A DNA stretch of 64,000 bases, from positions 6,929,524 to 6,993,523 of the forward strand of contig CM034132.1 in NCBI GenBank assembly GCA_019914995.1. Reading direction: 5' to 3'. The first letter of the stretch is position 1; each line of letters starts with the position of its first letter. The notes below the pieces were generated by a model. The model was given only the letters and a program-made list of their open reading frames with translations, was not told the DNA's origin and did not search any database. Below, one piece after another: positions 27,373 to 37,519 of this stretch. This stretch comes from Acanthochlamys bracteata. Taxonomy: Eukaryota > Streptophyta > Magnoliopsida > Pandanales > Velloziaceae. Made by a program: the position numbers and the translations under genes.

Positions 27373-30104
27373 TGTCACGATCCAACCCGGTCGCGACCGG
27401 TCTAAACTAGAACTAGTTCGGATAACATCCAAATTCGGTTCAGTCTAGTAAGCCTGATCAAAAAGCACCATAAATGATTCACCAAAATATTTTCAAATAA
27501 ATAAAATTTCGGCAAAATTTTACCTAAATTTCAAGTAAAAATTTGTACCGTACTAAATTCACCCGACAACGATGAAATACGAGATAAGCAAAATAATATC
27601 AATACTAAAACCAACCAATAAAATATCTATTGGCTACCGGTAGCCGCCCACACCTATTACATACCAAAAGATTAAATTTACAAAATCAAATACAAGGCCA
27701 AAAATATATAAAAGTAGTACATATCTTCAAAAATAACAAAGCCGTCTATATAACAAAATGAACTACAAATGCGCGGATCTATCGTCGACGCGCTATGCTA
27801 CTAGTCACTGTTGTATTCTCTCAGCTCTCGCTAGTCCCTGGAGTATCTAGGGGAGACAAAAAAAAGGTGAGCCAAGTCTCGGTGAGGTGAAATAATAGAA
27901 TGCAATTTAGGGTTTCTAATGCGTTACCTAACTGTTTCAATCCTATCCGCTACATGAATCAGGTGCAACGAAAGATCGAAACAAGCCCTATCAGGTCCTA
28001 AGTCATCCCATACCAACCTAATTCCTAATAAGCACAGATTTGGAGGGCTTGACATGTAATTAATACAGTCCAAGAGATATCACACTATATTACTATGCAA
28101 TAATATTGATTAGGTGCCATGTACTGTAAGAGTAAACATAGTTATGTTTCTTTCACTGTGGCATCCTAAATACATAACATCCACTATGCTTGCTATAACA
28201 CCATTATGCATTCATGCATGCATCGTGCATTATCTAAGCACGTCTAATATGATATCATGCATGCATATCTATCTATATCCATGATATAACACTAATCAGC
28301 GAATTAGAAAAATAGACATATAACATAGAGCGAGACCTAGTCTCCAGTTCAACCTACCAACCAGGTTACTCCTACCTCGGCGAGGTACAACTGTACCGGG
28401 TGATCGAATCGGATGGGTCGTTGTATCGCCCCCATGCGCATGGGCCTAACAATACTATAGCCATAGGAGGGTGTCTGCCCTACACCCACTAAAATTCTGA
28501 TCTCAACCCCTGAGTCGCTTGGCCTCATGTAGCGCGAGCGTCTATGCAATATGATAATGCTCATGCCGTTGTAGTTCAATATAAATCATGTCTCTATGCA
28601 TATAAGTGGTTCCATAGTTCATTTATCAATGATCAAAAATCATGGTCATGTAACATAAAGAATTTGCAAATTGATAAAACCGGGTGGACGAATTTTTTAT
28701 CTCCAAGGGAAAACACTATTATCTCCTATCAGATAAATTCCTAATTCTCCTTTTGAGGCTTCCACTCTCGCATAAAGTTCTTGTTTCGACAATTCAAAAT
28801 TGGGGAGTCATTCTCGATTTGTGCAGAGTTGCCATGCTTGATATCATTATAAATAACATTCTAAACATGCTCCAAGTGCACTATGCATTATATGTAAGAA
28901 CTCATATAATATATAACATCAATCATGCTTTACATATAATCAAACGTTAAGATATTTAATTACCACCTGCTACTAGATTAGTTCATAGAGAATTTTTACA
29001 AACATGCTCCACACATATAGTCATCATCTAGCATGAGAAATAATCTATTCAATATAAAGAGAGTGGGGAGTTATGTCGAGGTCCCAAGCAGATGTTACTT
29101 GTACCAGAAGTCTAACGCAAGCTAAGAAAAAAAGGTACGGTAACCATCACCTGTTTTCTCACGATCGCTTAGTCTGCTGGTTACTCTAAGTCATACCACT
29201 CGCCTAAGTCATTTATGAAATCCTATTACACATATGAGCACATCTACTATAAACACATCACCGCAACGACGGAATCTCATAATAGAATTTCATCCAAACA
29301 ACCAATCACTTAATTCTATCCACTACTCAAATATACTAACGTTAGAGGATTAGTAAACTTACTAATTTTTAAATGAAATGATCGTACTTCAAATAGCTTC
29401 GAACATTCAAACAAATCACCAAATCTCCAACTTAGCAGTCACCTAAACAAAAACTAATTAATACTTCATCCAATAGCGTTTAACGCACAGCTATACGTAT
29501 TTCAACTACCTGCAAGTGGGGTTCATGTAACTGCCGGATTTCGACATGAATAGTGTTGGCCGGAGAGAAATCAATCAGAAGAAAATTCAAGCAGCTGTAA
29601 TGCAAGTAATTACCACAGAGTTAGAGAAATACTCCAAGACAACAATTGCAAGTCGGCGGCTTAAAATTGTCCAAAACGATTTTGTCAGCTAGGCAATGCA
29701 ATTCTCAAACAAGCATATATTCGCCTCAATTAATAAGAGAAAATATTATTAAGATAAGGGGATGAGTTTAGCTACTTACAGTAGCCGAAAGTCCAGCGGA
29801 AAGGTCCGACGAAAACACTAAATTTCACACCGCGCGGTGAAAATTGGAGAAAACACAATGGCGACGGACGGAGTGGAGAAAGGTGAAAATTTGAGACTAA
29901 ATAAAGTGTTCTCACTATCGGAAAAGGGAATGCACGCCGGAAGAACACCGTTGCAAAGGGAGGCTCAGGGAGGAGGCTGCGTCGGCAGAGAAGAAAAATA
30001 GAAGTAGTAATTAGAAGAAGAAAAAAATAAAATGTAAGTAGTATTACTATAAGATGGTTGGTTTATTATTAAGGTTGGTCCACATATAAGTATGGAGTGT
30101 TACA
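27373..30104 (+). mobile_element. Solo LTR, 2.7 kb, with perfect 5-bp duplication
   Basis: The block starts TGTCACGATCC and ends GGAGTGTTACA, with perfect GATGG duplications (27368-27372, 30105-30109). It contains no gag or pol, so it is a solo LTR. The TGTCACGA...TGTTACA termini resemble Gypsy LTRs of plants (inference). The perfect duplication suggests it is younger than the other solo LTRs. An internal Ser/Gly-poor, non-coding interior is seen throughout; the short open frames at 28.3-28.9 kb have no family match. Confidence 0.85.
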
Positions 30105-30109
30105 GATGG

Positions 30110-32880
30110 AAAGTGGGATGATGATTTACTATCATTTTAAAGTTATAAGTAGCTGTTTAACTGATTTTTGTGGGGGTTTTCGCAAACCTAGTCTAGTTTC
30201 AAACTAACCTAGTACACATCCAGGTTGTTAACTAAATTTAGAAGAGACATTTGCCGGTGTTTGTTTCATTAGGGAAAAAATGAAAAAACACACACCTAGA
30301 CACAAAAATTTTCTTGTCCTGTAGGAAGAGTTATTTGTTGGGAATAGAAAGCAAAAGTATAATAAGTCGGTAGAGAACATTTCACTCGTCAGCTATTGAC
30401 GACATCTCACAATACGTACAATATTCTCTACGAAAATTGTGGACAGTCATTTGGCTCTAAAGGCGAACTACTTAAAAGATCTTCTCATGTTGCACCCTTC
30501 CTATGATTATGTCCTTTCAGTTTGAAGTGTCCGTACGAGTTGTATAAATCTTTTGCCTCTACGGCAAGAGGAAGAACAAGACAGAAGAGTGTAGCATAAT
30601 AATAGGATAGGTACCTTCTCTATTTAGTTTTTCTTATTGTTTATGCATTTAGGGATTGTTTTGTCTCACAAAAGATGGTATGCAGGCATTTTGTTTAAAA
30701 CTTTTGTATCTTGTACAAGAAAGAGAAACGAGATCAAGAGCATTGAAAAGTATTGCATTTTGCATTACACGTTTTCGATATCCTTTTCATATAGTGCTAC
30801 TAAATATTAAGCAACATGTGATTTATGTTATGATACAATCTTATATACGCCAACTTATCTACTCTACTTTAAGAGATGCATGCTTGAAGAGACACTAAAG
30901 AAGAGGCAATTCGTGGAAACCAGTATTATGTAGATAAATTAAAAAAGTAATGACCTCTTTCACTAAAAAAGGACATTGAATATAATCATAAATTTATCTG
31001 TTGGAAGTTGATTCCAAGTCTGCTTTGGTGTGAAGGTTGCAATATTTGAGAAAATATTTTATTAGATAAGCAGTAAATAACGACAATCAAAGCATGTTGT
31101 TGAAATTAAAAATAGAACGTAGAAAAGGTTTTTTGTTTTGCGGTTCGAGCTAAGTTTCATTTACTTCGATGGATGTCGGCCTTTAAAGTAAAGTGATATT
31201 CTTGGCATAATCCCAAAGTGTTGCGCACCAGCAGCACAAGCATACATAAGGCCTAGGCAACAAACACCAAAGACAAGCTAGCATTACCCTCATTTCATTG
31301 TTTGCGAATATTTCCCCTTTAAATCTTGTTTTATTCTATTCAAATGATACTATAATTGAAAACCATTGGATGAAATGCTTCATTCATTTCTTTTGGTCTT
31401 CCATAATTTATCTTGAGATGATCGGTCTCAAATGTACCATATGCCCTCACTAGGGTTGTCTTATGACTCCTAATACCTTTTTCTTTATATAACCTTTCTT
31501 GATAGGTGCATCACAAACATTTTGTAGATTCAGGTTATTATGGTAAAGTTCGTTATAATTTGTTGAGGTTCGATTCTATAGTTTTAGAAATATGGTCGAG
31601 GTAATATGACCTACAAGTATAGAAGCAGTTGCGTTAGTGTTGCTGTTGAATCTTGCAATGTCACAAAAAATCAAATCTACGTTATTAGAAATCAACAATG
31701 TTTCTATAAGATTCAACAGAATGTAGAACAGAGTTTGTACTTCTCGGTTTGCACTTCCTGTCGAACTTTCTATATGCATACAGAATCTAATGTTCTTCAT
31801 AGGAGATTGGAACAATAACAAAGGTCATAAAGATTCTTCAGACGGTGCAAAGACAAGGCAGATATAATTTGTGATTGATCAGAAAACTATTTGCCTGGAT
31901 ACTATTAAAAAAGAACAGGATGTACAGATGTTCTTGTGCCAAAATAAAGGGGGGATGAACAAAAGCAAATCTCCTCACATGGTATGTGTTATCAAAGCCC
32001 AAAGCTACATAACTAATTACACATTTCCCTTCTTTGCTTGCTCCCTTTTCTAACTTGTCCTTCCAAGTCTCTGTTTGACTCTATCGCTGTGGCGCATTTA
32101 CATTCAAATAGCTGTGGACCAGAAATGTCTTCAGTTTTTGGTTTCTTGGCTAATGTCATACATCACAATTATTTTGGAAGTGATCTTTCAAGGTTAATAT
32201 ATCCATCAAAGAAAAATTCTGATCTGAGATGAATAACAATGTTACTGCCTGACCACATATGAGCCATAACGATCGACTGCCAAAATGATCTCCTCTTCTT
32301 CTACTTCGAAGAAGCTTGATTTTTTGCGGCAGCTAAATGTATAATATAAATGAATAGTGTGAGAAGCATTACAAAGGATTAAAGAGAATGAGAGGGAGCT
32401 TGATAAAAATGAAAACACAGGCCTCACCTTGCAAGTCATCTCATATATTGCAGTCATAGATATTCTCACAAAATCTCAATCCTGGTTTAAAATGGACAGC
32501 AGTAAAATTATTACAATAACAAAAAATTAATTTTGTCAATTGAAACGAGTGAACATATGAAGAGACCAAACTGCTCAACGGAATGGCCGTAAAAATCAAT
32601 ATATACAAAACTTTTAAGAGCATACTTCAAAAAGAGTCAGAAAAAGTAAAGCAAATACTATCCCAAAAAAGGTCCAAGGATTTAACAGAAAGCTCCCAAA
32701 GGATCAGGACTTTGTACCCTGCAGGAGTTGCCTACACGTAATTACTTTTGACTACGAGACATGCATAGGTTTTTTAAGGATCTTTTGGAACTAGTACCAA
32801 GAGTTCGAAAGAAATAAGAACACAATCAAATGTACTCATGACATTCAAATAACACTGGACAGACAAGCAGCTGACACTAA
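30110..32880. other. Intergenic DNA, no feature recognised
   Basis: I see nothing that supports a gene, RNA or complete mobile element in these 2.8 kb. Short open frames on both strands at 31.6-31.8 kb are mutual shadows and lack domain signatures. Confidence 0.5.
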
Positions 32881-32881
32881 T

Positions 32882-33790
32882 AGACAGCCAATGTTCAGAA
32901 AAATGTTTAAGAACAATGTCTAAATAAGGTAATTCTCAAAATAGTTAAGAAGGCTAACAACCACTTGTAACAGCACATTACGTATTAAGAGCAAATATGT
33001 CTATGCCAATGAAAAGAAGGTGATTGATTAATTAGACATACAAGCAAGCTGGCTTCAACAGACAGCCGATGTTCACGAAAATGTTTAAGAACAATGACTA
33101 ATAAGGTGATTCTGAAAATAGTTAAGAAGAGTAACAACCACTTGCAGCAACACATTACGTATTAAGTGCAAATATGTAACGCCAATGAAAAGAAGGTGAT
33201 TGATTAATTGGACATAAAAGCAAGCTGGCTCCAATAGACAGCCAATGTTTAGGAAAATGTGTAAAAACAATGACTAAATAAGGTATATAGGGAGCGTTTC
33301 AAACGCTGCTTATCGACTTTTTTTCTATTTCACGTTTTTCAATACATACTTTATAAATATATAAAAAATTTATTTAAAAATTTAGAAAATGTAGAAAAAT
33401 TCTACGGAATGAGATCTTTTTATTGCATATTTTTATTAATTTTTTGGAAGTAAAAAAAATAGAGCTCGTTTTTCAAAGAAGACAAAAATATCCTCCATTT
33501 CAGAAAAGTTCCATTTCATAATCACTCCCAAACGCACCCATAATTAAGACTAATAACCACTTACAACACATTACATATTAAGTGTAAATATGTCTACGCC
33601 AATGAAAAGGAGGCGATTGACTAATTAGACATGCAAGCAAGCTGGCTCCCATAGACAGCCAATGTTTCAGGAAATGTTTAAGAACGACAGGAAAATGTTT
33701 AAGAACAAATCAAATAAGGTGATTCTGTAAATGGTTAAGAAGACTAACAACCACCTGCAACAACATCCATGCCAATGAAAAGAAGGCGAT
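32882..33790. repeat. Tandem array of four 178-bp units, one split by a MITE
   Basis: Copies begin with AGACAGCC at 32882, 33060, 33236 and 33653. Shared words in order are AATGTTTAAGAACAATG, AATAAGGT, TTAAGAAG, ACAACCACTTG, ACATTACGTATTAAG, GCCAATGAAAAGAAGG and AAGCAAGCTGGCT. The third unit contains the MITE at 33290-33539; without it, that unit is about 167 bases. The fourth unit is truncated and has a small internal duplication near 33680-33710. The array lies downstream of the PPR gene. Confidence 0.85.
33290..33539. mobile_element. Tourist-like MITE (family 2) in a tandem repeat
   Basis: The 250-bp element begins GGGAGCGTTTCAAACGC and ends with GGGTGCGTTTGGGAGTG on the opposite strand. 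ATA occurs on both sides (33287-33289, 33540-33542). The empty site can be read in the neighbouring repeat units. A diverged copy lies at 2653-2876. Confidence 0.82.
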
Positions 33791-34565
33791 TCTGTTGCCT
33801 GTAACTATCTTAAATCCTCAATTTTATGATTACAAACCACCCTTTACGAATCCTAATGACTAGGTATAAATACCTACAAAATTACTACATACACAAAGGG
33901 ATTATTTTGAATTAGCTTTACTGATACCATTATCTTCTAAGGCAATGAATTTTCTAATTTGCAAGCTTATGGTAAGTTGAGCACAACTATATAGATATAG
34001 AATTACAGTCAAGTAACAAAGAGTATTGTCATTTCATAAAATCATGAAAACTATTTCAAACAATTGGGATAATAAGAATAATTGATATACCTGATTCTAC
34101 ATGGTTATATGAATTATATTGAAAAGTGATGCTGAGGACTTTTGTTCAGATGGTATGGATCTCACTTTTCTTAAAACTTCAAAGATTTCTTTAAGTGATA
34201 CTGAGAAATCAGTTAAGGAATGAAGAATTGAGCTCCTATTTATATTCACAAAATCAGATTAGATGTTGAAAGTCATACAACACAAGATTCACATCTTTGA
34301 CTGATTCATTCCGGCTTGAAACCCATATATATTCCACCACATCAAATTCTATAGAAACAACACTACTTGCGAATTTCAACTGAGAATAGCTGATATTATG
34401 CCCATAAATCGATTTTGACGACAACATTGTGGTACTGTATTGAACTTCTTGATAAAAGACCAACCCTCAGTTCCCACGCCAAAGATTATCGCCTACCGAA
34501 AAGCAGTAGATAATCCTGTTTCCAAGCTCATAGATAGCACCAAAGAAGACATTATTGAGTTAGGT
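33790..34565. other. PPR 3' flank
   Basis: AT-rich DNA immediately downstream of the PPR stop. It presumably contains the 3' untranslated region and polyadenylation site. No other gene is seen. Confidence 0.4.
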
Positions 34566-36914
34566 TCAAAATTCAACCAGATTTGCTATAGCATTTTTAC
34601 AAAGATCTGGAAGCAGATCTATGATATCCTTATGATTGGACACTTCAGTGAGTAAACTAGCCAGTCCATGAACAGTGGCATCCTCTACTAAATACCCTTT
34701 GGCACCAAATTCATGAAGAAGGTCAACCACCTTCTGCACATCACCTTTCAATAGAAAGGCTCTGACGATTTCATTGCAAATGCGCGAATCTGCAGGAAAA
34801 CCAGTTTTCTGCATCACTTTCAACAAGTTGTCAGCTTCATCTAGTAATCCTCCTTTAACATAGCCTTTTATCATAGTATTATAAAAGAGCATATCAGGCA
34901 CTAAACCTCTATAAGTCATACCCTTAAAGAGATCCCTTGCAGCTTCTATCTTACCAGATCTAAAAAGTCCATTGACTAAAATGTTGTATGTAAAAACATC
35001 AGGCTTCACATTCGAAGAATCCATAGCTTCAAACACTTTTAAAGCCTCATCCACATTTTGGCACTTGCAGAGCCCATCTAATCTGACATTCCAAGTACGA
35101 ACACCAAAGGTAATACCGTTAGCTTGCATCTCACTAAAAAGTTTTTCTGCAGCAACAGCTTCCTTGGATTGATATAGTGCAGATAGCAAGATGGTATAGG
35201 TTACTGCGTTCGGAACAATTCCTTTACATTGCATCTTATAAAATAATTCTAAACCTTCGGTAACTCTGTGTGATTTACAATAACCATTTATCAGGCTGGA
35301 ATATGTAACCACATTCGGAATTTCACCTTTCACAACCATGACATCAAAAACCTTCCTCGCCTTATCCGCTGCTCCTACCAAACAATATCCATCCACAAGT
35401 GAACTATAAGTTATTGTATCAGGTCGAATATCATTTTTATACATAAAACCTAGTAATACTTGGGCTTCTTTTGTCATCCTTACTCTGCAAAATCCTGAAA
35501 TTAACGAATTGAAATTCACAACATCTGGAGGAATTTTTGAGTTTGCCATCCATTTTAAACATTCCAAGGCTTGTTGCCATTTACCTATGTTGCAAAAACT
35601 GCAGATTAAAATGTTATAAGTGATTGCATTTGGAGCAATGTTACCAGAAAGCATCTCATTAAACATATTCTTGACATCATTCATCCTACCAAGGCGACAT
35701 AGCCCATCCATCAAAGTGTTGTAGGTAAAAACATTAGGTTTTACTCTCTCTATTACCATTTTCTTGAGTATGCAAAATGCTTCATCCACTCTTTGCTCCT
35801 TGCAATATCCATTTATCAAGGTAGTATAGCTATTGACACTGATCTCAAGTCCTTTAAATTTCATCTGATGGAATGCCCGGACTGCAGAATTAAGATGCCC
35901 TGAAGTGCAAAGACCATGCAGTAATGTAGTATGCAGGAAAGCAGTAGGTCTTTTATCGCTCTCTATCAGGATATCATAAACCTTGCATGCTTCTCCTAGC
36001 TTTCCCTGTTTACATAAAGAATCTATCAACACACCAAAAGTGACAACATTGGGTGAAAGGCCTTGGTTCACCATGTCCTTGAAAACTTTCATTGCTTCAG
36101 GCCAGTTGCCGGAACAAGAATATGCCTGAATGATGCAGGTGTATGCAATGACATTTGGCTGAATTCCCACAGAATTCATTTCAGCAAATAGTTCCCCAGC
36201 ATTGCTTAAGCACCCTTGCTTGGACAGTCCATCTATGAGTGTGCTATAAGTCACAACATCAGGTGCATAAGCTTTGTTATCCGCCATCATTTCCCTGTGC
36301 AGTTGGAGAGCTAAAATTGCTTTGCCTTCTGTGCAGAGTCCATTATATAAAATATTATAAGTGAAAGAATCAGGAGGGCAGCCCAATTGAGACATTTTGT
36401 CGAATACCACGACTGCTTCATCCATTCGATTGTCACCACAGAAACCCTTGATAAGATTACTGAAAAGGATGGTGTCAGGAGCACAGCCCCGTTTCAGCAA
36501 TTCCCCCAAAAAGGCGAAGCCAATGTCCAGTTCATTCAAGTAGCAGCAGCTACAAACCAGGAGATCATATGTATGAATCGTGCTTGAGATTCTAGACAGT
36601 TTCATCCTGCGGTAGAGAGATAGCACGGCTTCATAGTGCTTCATTTTGACAAGAGATTTCAGCAGAGTGTTGAAGGAAAAAACATCAGGCCTTGGTTTTG
36701 CTTCGAGCATTCTGTCGAACGTTTGTAGTGCATCATCCAAAGAGAGATCCTCCACCGTTCTCTCAACTAAAGGGTTTGTTCTCCTGCCAACAACTGCTTT
36801 AACGTTGGACAACAAACGAAGATGGGCAGCACTAACTGTTGCGAACAAGAAATCTGGGAAGGTTCTGGAGTTGGGAACGAAGGCAGAGTGGACCATAGTG
36901 TTTCTACCTAGCAA
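34566..36914 (-). CDS. P-class pentatricopeptide repeat protein, Rf-like, organelle-targeted
   Basis: An intronless 782-codon gene, the usual structure of plant PPR genes. Residues 1 to about 55 are Arg/Ser/Ala-rich and poor in acidic residues, like an organelle presequence. From about residue 77 to 742 there are about 19 near-perfect 35-residue P motifs in an unbroken chain (for example VVTYSSLINGYCKSHR and VFTYNTLMDGLCRLGR). There is no E, DYW or other catalytic tail, so the protein should bind RNA rather than edit it. Single-stranded RNA is bound one base per repeat, in mitochondria or chloroplasts, to stabilise, process or translate transcripts. The long array of regular P motifs resembles the restorer-of-fertility-like group, but membership is inference. 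The ATG at 36914 is chosen as the first in frame; another Met at codon 7 is a possible start. It is divergent from SNI1, about 605 bases away. Confidence 0.93.
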   Translation of the reverse strand: MLGRNTMVHSAFVPNSRTFPDFLFATVSAAHLRLLSNVKAVVGRRTNPLVERTVEDLSLDDALQTFDRMLEAKPRPDVFSFNTLLKSLVKMKHYEAVLSLYRRMKLSRISSTIHTYDLLVCSCCYLNELDIGFAFLGELLKRGCAPDTILFSNLIKGFCGDNRMDEAVVVFDKMSQLGCPPDSFTYNILYNGLCTEGKAILALQLHREMMADNKAYAPDVVTYSTLIDGLSKQGCLSNAGELFAEMNSVGIQPNVIAYTCIIQAYSCSGNWPEAMKVFKDMVNQGLSPNVVTFGVLIDSLCKQGKLGEACKVYDILIESDKRPTAFLHTTLLHGLCTSGHLNSAVRAFHQMKFKGLEISVNSYTTLINGYCKEQRVDEAFCILKKMVIERVKPNVFTYNTLMDGLCRLGRMNDVKNMFNEMLSGNIAPNAITYNILICSFCNIGKWQQALECLKWMANSKIPPDVVNFNSLISGFCRVRMTKEAQVLLGFMYKNDIRPDTITYSSLVDGYCLVGAADKARKVFDVMVVKGEIPNVVTYSSLINGYCKSHRVTEGLELFYKMQCKGIVPNAVTYTILLSALYQSKEAVAAEKLFSEMQANGITFGVRTWNVRLDGLCKCQNVDEALKVFEAMDSSNVKPDVFTYNILVNGLFRSGKIEAARDLFKGMTYRGLVPDMLFYNTMIKGYVKGGLLDEADNLLKVMQKTGFPADSRICNEIVRAFLLKGDVQKVVDLLHEFGAKGYLVEDATVHGLASLLTEVSNHKDIIDLLPDLCKNAIANLVEF

Positions 36915-37519
36915 TCAATTGCTGTCGACATGATATGAAGCTTGGGAAGTTATGAACTTCATTCTTTTCGGTTAGTCAACTTTCAGCTGCTATAGTTTGG
37001 CTGATCCATATACAGCGACACAAAACACAAGCCAGAAATGTCGCCGCCGATAGCAGAATCGCCAGAGGAGAGATACTTCGCAATCGAAATCAGAAATCCA
37101 TTCGCGTGAGATCAGATGAGGAAATCGAATCATGAAATGGAGTAATCAGGAGGGAGATCACGTGACGGCGCGGGAACAGAGAGGACGAAGCAGACGCTCG
37201 TTCGCGAGGGGAAGCTGAAGGGAAGAGCGTGGCTGGAGAAAAAGAAGTATAAGAAAGAACAAAGAAGGAAGAAAAAGAAGATTTGAAAGGGAGCGACCGG
37301 GTAGAGAAATACCTTGATCAACGATTAGTACGCGAGCTCGGACCAAGCTCCAGCTTGGCTCGTTTATATTCGAGATGGACACGAGTCATACAACGTATTA
37401 TGCGAGCTTAGCGCAGAAAGAAAGAAAACAAACAAATAAAAAATCCCAAACCCAAAGAAAACCCTTGCCGAGCACGAGCAGCAGCACCTGCAGCAGCAAG
37501 GAGCGATCCATCAATTCAT
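36915..37519. promoter_or_regulatory. Shared upstream region of the PPR and SNI1 genes
   Basis: The two start codons face away from each other across 605 bases. The middle (37140-37360) is GC- and purine-rich on + and lacks stable repeats, as expected for 5' untranslated and promoter DNA. A 62-codon upstream open frame (37375-37563) begins before the SNI1 ATG and overlaps it in another frame. A TATA box cannot be assigned with confidence. Confidence 0.6.

Noticed and set aside
31576-31821. Overlapping open frames on both strands
   Set aside because: They mirror each other over the same bases, lack splice context and show no family signature.
32882-33790. Regular repeats as a CRISPR-like array
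   Set aside because: The 178-bp units are contiguous tandem copies without spacers, in plant nuclear DNA.
36387-36933. Plus-strand open frames opposite the PPR gene
   Set aside because: Shadows of the PPR coding sequence on the other strand.
37130-37382. Minus-strand open frames between PPR and SNI1
   Set aside because: Low-complexity Ser/Phe/Leu-rich readings of purine-rich promoter and leader DNA; the overlapping frames have no domain.
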